Part shown: positions 1 to 7,604 of the stretch, one piece after another
How positions within the stretch are numbered: the stretch's first letter is position 1
Layout: every line of letters begins with the position of its first letter
NCBI GenBank assembly: GCA_035279405.1
Contig: DATEHU010000011.1
Coordinates: forward strand, 97,122 to 161,121
DNA: 64,000 nt
Direction of reading: 5' to 3'
Origin: Gammaproteobacteria bacterium
GTDB lineage: Bacteria > Pseudomonadota > Gammaproteobacteria > Natronospirales > REEB76
Translations under genes and position numbers: made by a program
The notes under the pieces: generated by a model
What the model was told of the DNA's origin: nothing
Seen by the model: only the letters and a program-made list of their open reading frames with translations
Databases searched by the model: none

Positions 1-662
1 AGCGCTTCCTTGAGTGTCCTGGCCTTGTGGTCCAGATAACCGGTTTCAAGCCGCTTGTCTATGCGCTTCTCGTCCACTTCCACGGCGAGACAACACAGGC
101 CCGTGAACACCGCGGCCAACGGTTGGGCGCCACCCATGCCGCCCAAGCCACCCGTCAACAGCCACTTGCCCTTGGCATCGCCCTGGTAATGCTGCCGCAC
201 GGCTTCGGCGAAGGTCTCGTACGTACCCTGCACGATGCCCTGCGAGCCGATGTAAATCCACGAGCCGGCCGTCATTTGGCCGAACATCATCAGGCCTTTG
301 CGGTCCAGTTCGAAGAAATGTTCCCAGGTGGCCCATTTGCCCACCAGATTGGAATTGGCGATCAGCACCCGCGGCGCAAACTCATGGGTCTGGAACACGC
401 CCACCGGTTTGCCCGATTGGATCAGCAGGGTTTCGTCGTTCTCCAGGCGCTGGAGCGTCTCGACGATCTTATCGAAGCATTCCCAATTGCGTGCCGCACG
501 GCCGATGCCACCGTAAACCACCAATTCCTTGGGATTTTCTCCTACCGCCGGGTCCAGGTTGTTGTGCAGCATGCGCAGCGCCGCCTCCTGAGGCCAGCCT
601 TTGCAGCTCAGTTTGGAGCCGGTCGGCGCATGTAATTCGATGTCGCGGAAGCGTGTAGGCAC
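1..662 (-). CDS. hutU: Urocanate hydratase, N-terminal part (cut by window edge)
   Basis: Urocanase adds water to urocanate to give imidazolonepropionate, the second step of histidine breakdown in the cytoplasm. About 220 N-terminal residues of a protein usually near 555 are present; the rest lies beyond the left edge. Recognisable urocanase blocks are [19 protein letters not shown] and [16 protein letters not shown], plus the glycine-rich stretch that helps hold the tightly bound NAD. The start is a GTG at 662-660, giving [15 protein letters not shown], with a GGGAG ribosome site 5-6 bases upstream. The first in-frame ATG is about 30 codons further in and would remove conserved sequence. No other hut gene is visible in the window. 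Confidence 0.95.
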   Translation of the reverse strand, partial: MPTRFRDIELHAPTGSKLSCKGWPQEAALRMLHNNLDPAVGENPKELVVYGGIGRAARNWECFDKIVETLQRLENDETLLIQSGKPVGVFQTHEFAPRVLIANSNLVGKWATWEHFFELDRKGLMMFGQMTAGSWIYIGSQGIVQGTYETFAEAVRQHYQGDAKGKWLLTGGLGGMGGAQPLAAVFTGLCCLAVEVDEKRIDKRLETGYLDHKARTLKEA

Positions 663-1067
663 GGTTGCTCCCGAAAAAGAATGGCCGGTATTGTAACCGG
701 CCGTTCATCGGTGTGGCGAAGTTGGGGCAGCGCTTGGTGATTACCCGCACATCATGCGTGACGGTCGGAACTTTCCACTAGCTGTAAAAGTCCACCGTTG
801 GTTGGCTTTCTGCGGCGCCGTCAAAGCCCGATGTGTGGGGCAGTGATGCTGCTGATCGCCAACAGGTTCAGTGCCAAGATCAGAAACGTTAGCGATCTCG
901 CAGCAAGTCCTTACCGCCAATCATTCAACAATCAGCCACGTCCTCGACTGAATCTCTAGTCGCCACGAAAATTGTGGCTCGCAGCTCGGTGTCGTGATTC
1001 TCATCATCCCTTGACGCGCACACATCGGCCGCAATCAGGCATATTTACACCGGCTGCGGACACCCAA
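663..1067. other. Intergenic region with no supported feature
   Basis: This 405-base stretch lies between the start of hutU and the end of the lipoprotein gene. I see no convincing reading frame, hairpin with a T-run or repeat in it. The hutU promoter should lie in its left part, but I cannot assign hexamers with confidence. Confidence 0.5.
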
Positions 1068-1373
1068 TCAAAGACAAGTGGGATTACACGACCCAGGCCG
1101 GCCCTGCAATTCAGCATTGCGCATCGCTTCCTGAGCGGCTTTCTGACGGGCCGCCATCTGCTCCTTGGTCAGACAAATGCGCTGCGGAATGTGCGATCCC
1201 AGGGGAAAACTGTCGGTGCAGATGAGCTGGTCTTTTCCGGTTTCCGGAGTGCCACGGGTAACCGCCACCGCTTCTTGTTGCGTGGCCGCTGCGGTTTTGG
1301 GGCCGGCCCCCGGTGTAGTGGCACAGGCCGCCATCAACAGGGCCGCACCGCCAGCGAGCATGAGTTTGTACAT
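1068..1373 (-). CDS. Small lipoprotein of unknown function
   Basis: A 101-residue protein begins with a lipoprotein signal: a basic start, a hydrophobic core and the lipobox LMAAC at residues 13-17, so Cys17 would be lipidated. The mature part has a Pro/Ala/Thr-rich linker, two further cysteines in the segments LICTDSF and RICLTKE, and a final cysteine near the C-terminus. The segment 'C..SFPLGSHIPQRICLT' resembles small secreted proteins of Xanthomonadales. It is divergent from the blaI-like gene and shares its upstream region, so the candidate BlaI operator at 1408-1423 could control both. Function unknown. Confidence 0.75.
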   Translation of the reverse strand: MYKLMLAGGAALLMAACATTPGAGPKTAAATQQEAVAVTRGTPETGKDQLICTDSFPLGSHIPQRICLTKEQMAARQKAAQEAMRNAELQGRPGSCNPTCL

Positions 1374-1407
1374 GAAAGGGCTCCTGAAAGTCGTACGATA
1401 TTAGAAG

Positions 1408-1423
1408 TACTGCTGTGCTAGTA
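1408..1423. promoter_or_regulatory. Candidate BlaI/MecI-type operator, copy 1
   Basis: The 16-base site has TACT, eight bases, then AGTA. This is the outer framework of the BlaI/MecI operator, a dyad of the form TACTACA-NN-TGTAGTA. It lies between the divergent lipoprotein gene and the blaI-like gene, nearer the lipoprotein start. The inner half-site bases are not conserved, so the assignment depends on a second copy with identical spacing 59 bases away. Confidence 0.45.
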
Positions 1424-1466
1424 TATTGTAAATACCGGCATTTGCAAGCCCAGTGCCGGAAATTCA

Positions 1467-1482
1467 TACTATGAAACCAGTA
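1467..1482. promoter_or_regulatory. Candidate BlaI/MecI-type operator, copy 2, beside a -10 box
   Basis: Again TACT, eight bases, AGTA, just upstream of a good -10-like hexamer TATACT at 1491-1496. The hexamer is followed by about 50 bases to the blaI ATG at 1546. A repressor bound here would overlap the promoter, which fits the autorepression known for BlaI-family regulators. Confidence 0.45.
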
Positions 1483-1545
1483 GAAAACACTATACTCAAA
1501 CCGGCCGGGGAACACCAGCCCTGAATTCGTCGATGAGGAATACGC

Positions 1546-1956
1546 ATGTCGTCACCTAGACCCGCAACGGCAAGTAAAGTTCCCGAGCCCACGCAGAGCG
1601 AGCTCGACATCCTGAACGTGCTCTGGCAATTGGGACCGAGCACGGTACGCAACGTGCATGCCGCGCTGCTGGAGCACGATGAACTGGCCTACACCACCGT
1701 GCTTAGCATGCTGCAGGTCATGTATCAGAAAGGTCTCGTTTCGCGCGACGACTCCGAACGGGCTCACGTCTACAAACCGGCATTGAGCCGCAATCAAACG
1801 CAGCGCCAGATTCTCACCAAACTGTTGCATCGGGTATTCGAGGGATCCACAACCGAGTTGGTCATGCAGGCGCTGGGTTCCGCACAACCCGCGAGCCTGA
1901 GCGAAATCAACAAGATCCGGGCGCGTCTGGATGAACTGGAGGGCAAACGCAAATGA
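1546..1956 (+). CDS. BlaI/MecI/CopY-family transcriptional repressor
   Basis: A 136-residue winged-helix repressor of the Penicillinase_R family. The N-terminal DNA-binding part runs from TQSELDILNVLWQLG through the recognition region TVRNVHAALLEHDELAYTTVLSMLQ, about residues 16-60. A C-terminal dimerisation helix bundle follows, and length is normal. In known systems an M56 membrane protease triggers cleavage of this repressor and derepresses its operon. Here the next gene is exactly such a protease, overlapping by ATGA at 1953-1956. The ribosome site GAGGA precedes the ATG. Two candidate operators upstream suggest autoregulation. The inducing signal is unknown; beta-lactam is not implied. 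Confidence 0.92.
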   Translation: MSSPRPATASKVPEPTQSELDILNVLWQLGPSTVRNVHAALLEHDELAYTTVLSMLQVMYQKGLVSRDDSERAHVYKPALSRNQTQRQILTKLLHRVFEGSTTELVMQALGSAQPASLSEINKIRARLDELEGKRK

Positions 1957-3578
1957 GCACGTTTACCACCCTTCTGGATTCCGCGCTGCTTTCAACCCTG
2001 GGTTGGACCTTGGTGCATTTTCTCTGGCAAGGGGCCGCTGTCGGTCTGCTTTATGCTCTGCTGCGTCATTGGCTGCGCAACAAGTCGCCCGTCGCCCGCT
2101 ACAACCTGGCGATGCTCACGCTGCTGACGCTGGCGCTGCTGCCGATTTTCACCTTTATCCATCTCTATCAGCCCGCCACGAGCGCCACTGCCACTGCTGC
2201 ATGGACCAGCCTCACGATGGTGACTGCAGCGAATACGGACTCAAGTGCGGCTGCATTTCTGCCGTGGCTCAATAACCTGCACGTGTGGCTGAATCCCTGG
2301 TTGTCGTGGGCGGTGCTGCTGTGGTTCTTGGGCGTGGTGATCATGACCTTTCGAGTCGGGCACGGTTGGCAACGCGCGCATCATCTGCAGCGCACGGCGA
2401 ATTTCCCCCCGCTGCCGCAATGGGACAGCATCGTCAAGGACCTGAGCCGGCGGTTGGGTATTCGCAAGGTGGTGCGCCTGGCGGTATCCGCCCGTATTCT
2501 CGTGCCGTCAGTAATAGGCTGGCTCAAGCCCGTGATTCTGCTTCCGCCTTCGGTAATTTCCGGGCTCACACCGTTGCAGATCGAGTTGATCCTGGCGCAT
2601 GAATTGGCGCACGTGCGCCGTCATGACTATGTGTGGAACCTGGTGCAGATTATCGTAGAAACCCTGCTTTTCTACCATCCGGTAGTGCGCTGGGTTTCGA
2701 ACCAGGCGCGCATAGAACGCGAGCAATGCTGTGACGACCTGGTCGTGGCCTTGCATGGCGACCCACTCGACTATGCGCGGGCACTCACAGAATTGGAAGG
2801 GCTGCGTCATCCGCGCAGCGCCCTGATGCTTGGCGCGAATGGCGGGCAGGTGCTCGACCGCATTTACCGCCTGCTGGGACAGTCGACCGCCAGCATGCCG
2901 GCTGCATGGGGTCCGGTTTTGCTTGCGGCATGCATGCTGCTCGCCGGTGGGTTGATATCGTCCAACCAGATAAAAACGCTGTGGCACAGCGTGGCCGGCG
3001 CCAGATATTCGCTTACGGGTCAGCACGTGGAAAACGCGCCGGCCCCCGCAGTCTTGCCGGTCAGCATACAACCCACGCGCATCCAACAAACAGCGGTAAT
3101 CCAGACTAACCCACGACAGGTAAGCCTGTCGGCCGGCATGTCTGCACTGCACAACGCACCACTTGCACCATTGCTTGCTCCGCTTGCGCCCGCGGCGGTA
3201 CCGCCGGTGGCCGCAGCGACTGCACACCAGGATGCAACGCCCCTACGCCTGGGCGGTGAGCTGATTTCGCGTTACGCGCCCCAATACCCCGCCTTTGCCC
3301 AGGAGCGCGGTGTTGAGGGTACGGCCACAATTGATTTCACGCTCACCGCGGGTGCGGAAATCACGGACGTGCACATAGCCAAAGTCACGGGATCAGAGCT
3401 CTTCGGACAGGCCGCCGTACACGCCATTCAAAGGTGGAAATTCACCCCGGTCACCGTCGGCGGACAGCCTGTCGCTCAACATATGAGCGTGGAATTCGTT
3501 TTCCGCCTGCACGCGGCAACCAGCGCGAGCGACGGACCCTGCAAAGCCCCGATGGGTTACCACGTCTGCATAAACTAG
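1953..3578 (+). CDS. M56 (BlaR1-like) membrane metalloprotease with a TonB-type C-terminal domain
   Basis: A 541-residue inner-membrane protein. Several hydrophobic segments occupy about residues 1-130. The zinc protease motif HELAH follows near residue 215, with the downstream motif REQCCDDLVV. After a final membrane segment (about 312-330) and a Pro/Ala-rich periplasmic linker, the last 110 residues form a TonB C-terminal fold (LISRYAPQYPAFAQERGVEGT ... AIQRWKFTPVTVGG). There is no penicillin-sensing domain. M56 proteases of this kind pass a periplasmic signal to the BlaI-type repressor encoded by the overlapping upstream gene. The TonB domain suggests sensing of, or contact with, another envelope component rather than an antibiotic. 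Confidence 0.9.
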   Translation: MSTFTTLLDSALLSTLGWTLVHFLWQGAAVGLLYALLRHWLRNKSPVARYNLAMLTLLTLALLPIFTFIHLYQPATSATATAAWTSLTMVTAANTDSSAAAFLPWLNNLHVWLNPWLSWAVLLWFLGVVIMTFRVGHGWQRAHHLQRTANFPPLPQWDSIVKDLSRRLGIRKVVRLAVSARILVPSVIGWLKPVILLPPSVISGLTPLQIELILAHELAHVRRHDYVWNLVQIIVETLLFYHPVVRWVSNQARIEREQCCDDLVVALHGDPLDYARALTELEGLRHPRSALMLGANGGQVLDRIYRLLGQSTASMPAAWGPVLLAACMLLAGGLISSNQIKTLWHSVAGARYSLTGQHVENAPAPAVLPVSIQPTRIQQTAVIQTNPRQVSLSAGMSALHNAPLAPLLAPLAPAAVPPVAAATAHQDATPLRLGGELISRYAPQYPAFAQERGVEGTATIDFTLTAGAEITDVHIAKVTGSELFGQAAVHAIQRWKFTPVTVGGQPVAQHMSVEFVFRLHAATSASDGPCKAPMGYHVCIN

Positions 3579-3617
3579 CCAGGCCGCGCCCCAACCAATT
3601 GACTCCACACCCGGCGG

Positions 3618-4235
3618 TCAGCCCCGGGGTAATTCGTCCGGCCCCGAGACGGTAACGTCCAAGTCGTGCAACAAGCCATCCTGCAAGCTGTAAATCCAGC
3701 CATGCACCGTAAGCGACTGACCGCGCGCCCACGCTTTCTGCACAATCTCGGCTCGGCAAACGTGAGCGGCTTGTTCCGCGACATTCAATTCGCACAGCCG
3801 CGCCAGCAGTTTCGTCTCGTCTTTGAACGTCTTGAGATCGTCGCGATGCGCCCGGGCAACGTCCTGCACGTGCTTGAGCCAATTGTCTATCAGTCCCAAA
3901 TGCGCATCGTGCCAGGCAGCCTGTACGCCGCCGCAGCCGTAATGCCCGCAAACGATGATGTGCTCCACCTTGAGCACGTCCACGGCATACTGGATCACGG
4001 ACATGCAATTCAAGTCGGTGTCCAGCACCACGTTGGAAATATTGCGGTGCACGAACACCTCACCCGGCATCAAGCCCATGATCTGGTTGGCCGGCACGCG
4101 GCTGTCGGAGCAGCCGATCCACAGGTATTTCGGCGCCTGCTGGCGCGCAAGCCGTGGAAAGAAATCCACCTGCTCGCGGCTGACCTGCTGCGCCCATTTG
4201 CGGTTGTTCTCGAAGATTTGCGGCAGCTTTTTCAT
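3618..4235 (-). CDS. can: Beta-class carbonic anhydrase
   Basis: Interconverts CO2 and bicarbonate in the cytoplasm, supplying bicarbonate for carboxylations. The 205-residue protein has the beta-class zinc ligands Cys42 (in CSDSR), Asp44, His98 and Cys101 (in CGHYGCGG), the same numbering as E. coli Can, and normal length. The start ATG at 4235 overlaps the stop of the upstream acetyltransferase gene by four bases, so the two are probably translated together. It converges on the M56 gene with 39 bases between them; I see no clear terminator there. Confidence 0.96.
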   Translation of the reverse strand: MKKLPQIFENNRKWAQQVSREQVDFFPRLARQQAPKYLWIGCSDSRVPANQIMGLMPGEVFVHRNISNVVLDTDLNCMSVIQYAVDVLKVEHIIVCGHYGCGGVQAAWHDAHLGLIDNWLKHVQDVARAHRDDLKTFKDETKLLARLCELNVAEQAAHVCRAEIVQKAWARGQSLTVHGWIYSLQDGLLHDLDVTVSGPDELPRG

Positions 4236-4870
4236 GCGCGGGTACCGGCAGGCATATAGCGAGGATTTAATTTTGCCTGCAGACGTGCTTTAACGGCAGG
4301 CCACTCGTGATCAAGAATACTGAAGTACACCGTATCGCGTACACGACCGGTATCGGTAACCATATGTCGTCTCAAAGTTCCCTCTTCTTTGGCGCCGAGC
4401 CGCAGAATCGCCCGGCGTGAACGTTCATTCAATGCATCAGTTTTAAGCTCAACCCGGAAGCATTCCAACACCTCGAAGGCGTGGCGCAGCATCAGATATT
4501 TGGCCTCGGAATTGACCGCGGTACGCTGCCAAGGCTTGGCAATCCAGGTTGCTCCGATCTCTACACGGCGATTGGCCAAGTCAATGTTCAAGTAGCGGGT
4601 AGAACCGATTACCTGTCCCGTTACCAGGAAAACTGTGGCAAACGGCAAGGACACACCGCGCTTTTGCTCGTCCAGCGCCTTTTGTACATAAGTCTCCATG
4701 TCCTGACGGCTGCGCTTTTGTATTGAGTCCCAGCGCCACAGATCCGAATCCAACCCCACGGCACACAGGCCATCGAGATGTCCCAATGTCAGAGGCTCAA
4801 GCCGCACATGCGCTCCTTCCAGAATCAAAGCCTGTGTGAGCTGTGCGCTCAAACGGAGGCCCCCGAACAA
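4232..4870 (-). CDS. GNAT-family N-acetyltransferase (RimJ/RimL type)
   Basis: An acetyl-CoA-dependent acetyltransferase of the RimJ/RimL group (Acetyltransf_3). The visible core begins at LEGAHVRLEPLTLGHLDGL. It continues with the central strands YLNIDLANRRVEIGATWIAKPWQRTAVNSEAKYLML and ends with FRVELKTDALNERSRRAILRLGAKEEG, the family's usual C-terminal block. Substrate cannot be told; relatives modify N-termini or small amines. The first ATG (4870) lies 22 bases inside the upstream DUF1272 gene, and a start about 14 codons later would also leave a full domain. Its stop overlaps the can start. Confidence 0.88.
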   Translation of the reverse strand: MFGGLRLSAQLTQALILEGAHVRLEPLTLGHLDGLCAVGLDSDLWRWDSIQKRSRQDMETYVQKALDEQKRGVSLPFATVFLVTGQVIGSTRYLNIDLANRRVEIGATWIAKPWQRTAVNSEAKYLMLRHAFEVLECFRVELKTDALNERSRRAILRLGAKEEGTLRRHMVTDTGRVRDTVYFSILDHEWPAVKARLQAKLNPRYMPAGTRA

Positions 4871-5097
4871 TCTGGATGGTGTACGCGCTTCGTGGAAGCT
4901 GGATATTTTGCCAGCAGATCAGCGGGTCGAATCGGCCTGGGTGCAAAGTTGCCGCCACAATTTGGGCATACAAAATGCAAGCGGCTCGCCACGCAGTCAC
5001 GGCAAAATGTGCATTCGAAGGTGCAAATCATGGCCTCGACTGAATCCGGTGGCAGATCCTTGTCACAACACTCGCAATTGGGTCGCAATTCCAGCAT
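4849..5097 (-). CDS. DUF1272 cysteine-rich zinc-ribbon-like protein
   Basis: An 82-residue protein of the DUF1272 family, recognised by the opening LELRPNCECCDKDLPPDS, then CTFECTFCRDC and CPNCGG. The CxxC and CxxxC pairs can plausibly bind zinc. Its biological role is not known. It starts a short minus-strand run DUF1272-GNAT-can with overlapping ends. It lies 29 bases downstream of the lpdA stop, so it may also be reached by read-through from the pyruvate dehydrogenase cluster. Confidence 0.85.
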   Translation of the reverse strand: MLELRPNCECCDKDLPPDSVEAMICTFECTFCRDCVASRLHFVCPNCGGNFAPRPIRPADLLAKYPASTKRVHHPDCSGASV

Positions 5098-5126
5098 GAG
5101 TGGCCCAGGCAGATCGTAATTCGCAA

Positions 5127-7049
5127 CTAGCGTTTCTTGGGAATGTACAGGTCGGTTAGCGTGCCTTCGAAGGCCTCGGCCGCAAACATCACAGTCTCGG
5201 AAAGCGTCGGGTGCGGATGGATGGTCAGGCCGATGTCTTCCGCATCGCAGCCCATCTCGATGGCGAGCGTGAGTTCCGCAATCAGGTCGCCGGCGTTTGA
5301 GCCGACGATGCCGGCGCCGAGAATGCGATGCGTCTGGGGATCAAACAGCAGCTTGGTCAAGCCGTCGTCACGGCCAAGCGAAAGATTGCGGCCGCTCGCC
5401 GCCCACGGGAAGCTGCCTTTGCCAATTTCAATGCCCTGCTCTTTCGCCTGCTTCTCGGTGAGGCCGACCCAGGCCACTTCCGGATCGGTGTAGGCAACCG
5501 AAGGAATGGCGCGCGCGTCGTTGGCGACTTTCATGCCGGCCGCCACTTCCGCTGCAACCTTGCCTTCGTGGCTGGCCTTGTGAGCGAGCATGGGATTGCC
5601 GGCGATATCGCCGATGGCAAAGATGTGCGGCACGTTGGTGCGTTGCTGGCGGTCCGCGGGAATGAAGCCGCGCGCGTCCACCGCGACTCCGGCCTTGCCT
5701 GCGTCAATCAGCTTGCCGTTCGGCCTGCGGCCCACGGCCACCAGTACGCGGCCATAGGTCTGCGGCGCAGGCGCATCTTTGCCGTCAAAGCTCGCCTTGA
5801 TACCCGTCTTGGTGGCCTCCAGCTTCGCCACTTTCACACCCAGGAGAATCTTCTCGTAGCGATTCTCGATGCGCTTCTGCAGTACGCGCACCAGATCGCG
5901 GTCGGCTTCCGGAATGAGCATGTCGGTCAATTCCACCACGGTGACCTTCACGCCCAGCGCGTCATACACGCAGGCCATTTCCAGTCCGATGATGCCGCCA
6001 CCGATTACCAGCATGCGTTCCGGCAATTCCTCCAGTTCCAGCGCCGAGGTCGAATCGAGAATGCGCGGATCGTCCGGGAAGTCGGGAATTTTTGCGGCCT
6101 GGGAACCGGCCGCGATGATGCACTGCTCGAAGCGCAACACTTGTCCGCCTTTTTCGCCCGTTACACTCAGATAATGCGGTGAGAGGAATTTGCCCGCGCC
6201 CTGTACCACCTGCACCTTGCGCTGTTTCGCCAGGGTCGCCAAACCGCCGGTGAGCTTGCCCACCACGCTGTTTTTCCAGGTACGCAGTTTGTCGGTATCA
6301 ATCTTCGGTTTGTCGAAACTGATGCCGCGCTCCGACATCTCCGCCGCGTCTTCGATGACCTTGGCCGCGTGCAACAGAGCCTTGGACGGAATGCAGCCGA
6401 CGTTCAGGCACACGCCGCCCAAACTCTGATAACGCTCCACCAGCGCGACTTTCTTGCCGAGATCGGCGGCGCGGAACGCCGCGGTATAACCGCCGGGGCC
6501 CGAACCAAGCACCAGCACTTCACATTCCAGATCCACCTTGCCCGTGTATTCCGAACTTGCGGGAGCGGCCTCCTGGCCGCGCTTGTCTGCCGATTCGCCA
6601 TCTTTTCGCTGCCCGAATGCCGCTCCTGCAGAAGCAGCCATACCCGCTGATTTACTCCCCTCACCCTCTTTCGGACTGCGCATTCCTGCTTCGTCCGCAA
6701 GTCCAGGGCGGTCATCCCTGACCGCCCGCTCGGCGGCTCCCGCCTCGCCCTCTCCCCCTGGCGGGGGCGAGGGAGATTTAAGAGAAGCCGTCGGCTTTTC
6801 CGTAGCCCCGGCCACCTCCAAGCTGAGAATCGGCGAGCCTTCGGATACCTTGTCGCCCTGCTTGACCTTCATTGCCTTCACGGTGCCCGCTTGGGGTGCC
6901 GGCACATCCATCGTGGCCTTGTCGGTTTCGAGCGTGATCAGCCCCTGTTCTTTCTCGATTTTGTCGCCCGGCTTCACCAGCACTTCTATGACATCCACAT
7001 CCTTGAAGTTGCCGATGTCGGGGACTTTGATCTCTACGATATTTTCCAT
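5127..7049 (-). CDS. lpdA: Dihydrolipoyl dehydrogenase (E3) with N-terminal lipoyl domain
   Basis: E3 of the pyruvate dehydrogenase complex; it reoxidises dihydrolipoamide with NAD. The 640-residue form carries a lipoyl domain (residues 1-80, lipoylated Lys44 in ETDKATMDV) as in Neisseria and Xanthomonas E3. A long linker follows, then the flavoprotein: FAD motif [17 protein letters not shown], redox disulfide CLNVGC near 213-218, NAD-binding [13 protein letters not shown], and C-terminal [12 protein letters not shown] 7049 is chosen because the reading frame further upstream is REP-derived and not conserved. The linker (about residues 88-164) is odd: it is encoded by three palindromic repeats inserted in frame. 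It is last of aceE-aceF-VOC-lpdA. Confidence 0.96.
   Translation of the reverse strand: MENIVEIKVPDIGNFKDVDVIEVLVKPGDKIEKEQGLITLETDKATMDVPAPQAGTVKAMKVKQGDKVSEGSPILSLEVAGATEKPTASLKSPSPPPGGEGEAGAAERAVRDDRPGLADEAGMRSPKEGEGSKSAGMAASAGAAFGQRKDGESADKRGQEAAPASSEYTGKVDLECEVLVLGSGPGGYTAAFRAADLGKKVALVERYQSLGGVCLNVGCIPSKALLHAAKVIEDAAEMSERGISFDKPKIDTDKLRTWKNSVVGKLTGGLATLAKQRKVQVVQGAGKFLSPHYLSVTGEKGGQVLRFEQCIIAAGSQAAKIPDFPDDPRILDSTSALELEELPERMLVIGGGIIGLEMACVYDALGVKVTVVELTDMLIPEADRDLVRVLQKRIENRYEKILLGVKVAKLEATKTGIKASFDGKDAPAPQTYGRVLVAVGRRPNGKLIDAGKAGVAVDARGFIPADRQQRTNVPHIFAIGDIAGNPMLAHKASHEGKVAAEVAAGMKVANDARAIPSVAYTDPEVAWVGLTEKQAKEQGIEIGKGSFPWAASGRNLSLGRDDGLTKLLFDPQTHRILGAGIVGSNAGDLIAELTLAIEMGCDAEDIGLTIHPHPTLSETVMFAAEAFEGTLTDLYIPKKR
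6558..6630. repeat. REP-type inverted pair inside lpdA, translated in frame
   Basis: The left arm GCGGGAGCGGCCTCCTGGCC and the right arm ending CCGCTCCTGCA match the ends of the intergenic REP pairs at 7065-7123, 8964-9023 and 56052-56117. Here the pair lies in the coding sequence of the E3 linker, about residues 140-164, without breaking the frame. Confidence 0.6.
6650..6785. repeat. Composite palindromic repeat inside lpdA linker
   Basis: Two perfect hairpins lie here. One is CCTCGCCC (6743-6750) with its complement at 6765-6772. The other is GGGCGGTCA (6706-6714) with its complement at 6719-6727 around a 4-base loop. The outer part, with CTCCCCTCACCC and GAGGGAGATTT, belongs to the common 'CCTCACCCTCTCCCC' repeat type. 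All of it is read in frame as Pro/Gly/Glu-rich linker, residues about 88-133. Confidence 0.6.
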
Positions 7050-7064
7050 GATGTCACTCGATAT

Positions 7065-7123
7065 TGTGGGAGCGGCTTCAGCCGCGATTGGCATCTGGCA
7101 TCGCGACTGAAGTCGCTCCTACA
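7065..7123. repeat. REP-type inverted pair (REPIN-like) between VOC gene and lpdA
   Basis: TGTGGGAGCGGCTTCAGCCG and, inverted, TGTAGGAGCGACTTCAGTCG flank a short spacer. It fills the gap between the VOC stop (7131) and the lpdA start (7049). Such elements are moved by REP-associated tyrosine transposases; none is encoded in the window. In RNA it would form a strong hairpin inside the operon. Confidence 0.8.
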
Positions 7124-7130
7124 AAAACAT

Positions 7131-7511
7131 TTAATCCCAGCGGTTCGCGCCCTCGGAAAACCCCGGACGCTGCGCGCGCACCACACAGAACACTTGTCCG
7201 GTAGGTGCCTGCATGACCACCCAGGTCTTGACATGCCGCACCACCTTGGCGCCCAGTTTTTCCAGACGCGCCACTTCGGCGGAAATGTCGTCACTTTCAA
7301 TATCCAGATGCACGCGGCTTTCGTGTTCCACGCGTTGCACTTCGGCGAGCACCTCCCCGACTGGCGTCGCCAGCATGCGGTAATTGTCGCGGCTGCTGGG
7401 ATGCTGCATGTCTACCGGGCGGCCAAGCGCAGCGCCCCAGAAGCGCGCGGCTGCGTCCACGTCATCGGTCTTACAATCTATGAGTACGGCACACAGGCGG
7501 CTGTGATGCAT
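7131..7511 (-). CDS. VOC-superfamily (glyoxalase-like) protein
   Basis: A 126-residue single VOC-domain protein resembling Glyoxalase_6. The opening beta strand is LCAVLIDCKTDDVDAAARFWGAALG, with RVHLDIESDDISAEVARLEKLGA in the second half and the closing strand WVVMQAPTGQVFCVV. VOC proteins use a metal for isomerase, dioxygenase or resistance reactions, but some only bind ligands; the reaction here is unknown. The chosen ATG (7511) gives the usual start; the frame is open 15 codons further upstream. It sits between aceF and lpdA in the same direction, an unusual place, with REP DNA right after its stop. Confidence 0.85.
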   Translation of the reverse strand: MHHSRLCAVLIDCKTDDVDAAARFWGAALGRPVDMQHPSSRDNYRMLATPVGEVLAEVQRVEHESRVHLDIESDDISAEVARLEKLGAKVVRHVKTWVVMQAPTGQVFCVVRAQRPGFSEGANRWD

Positions 7512-7604
7512 GGATTCCTCCGCTATGCAGGCCCGGTTGGCGCATTGGGTCCCCACAGGACCGCCGGCTACACGCTAGCAGCACCCAACCCGGCCGCATG
7601 ATCT

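Noticed and set aside
1493..1508. A third TACT-N8 operator after the -10 box
   Set aside because: The second half reads CCGG instead of AGTA, so symmetry is lost.
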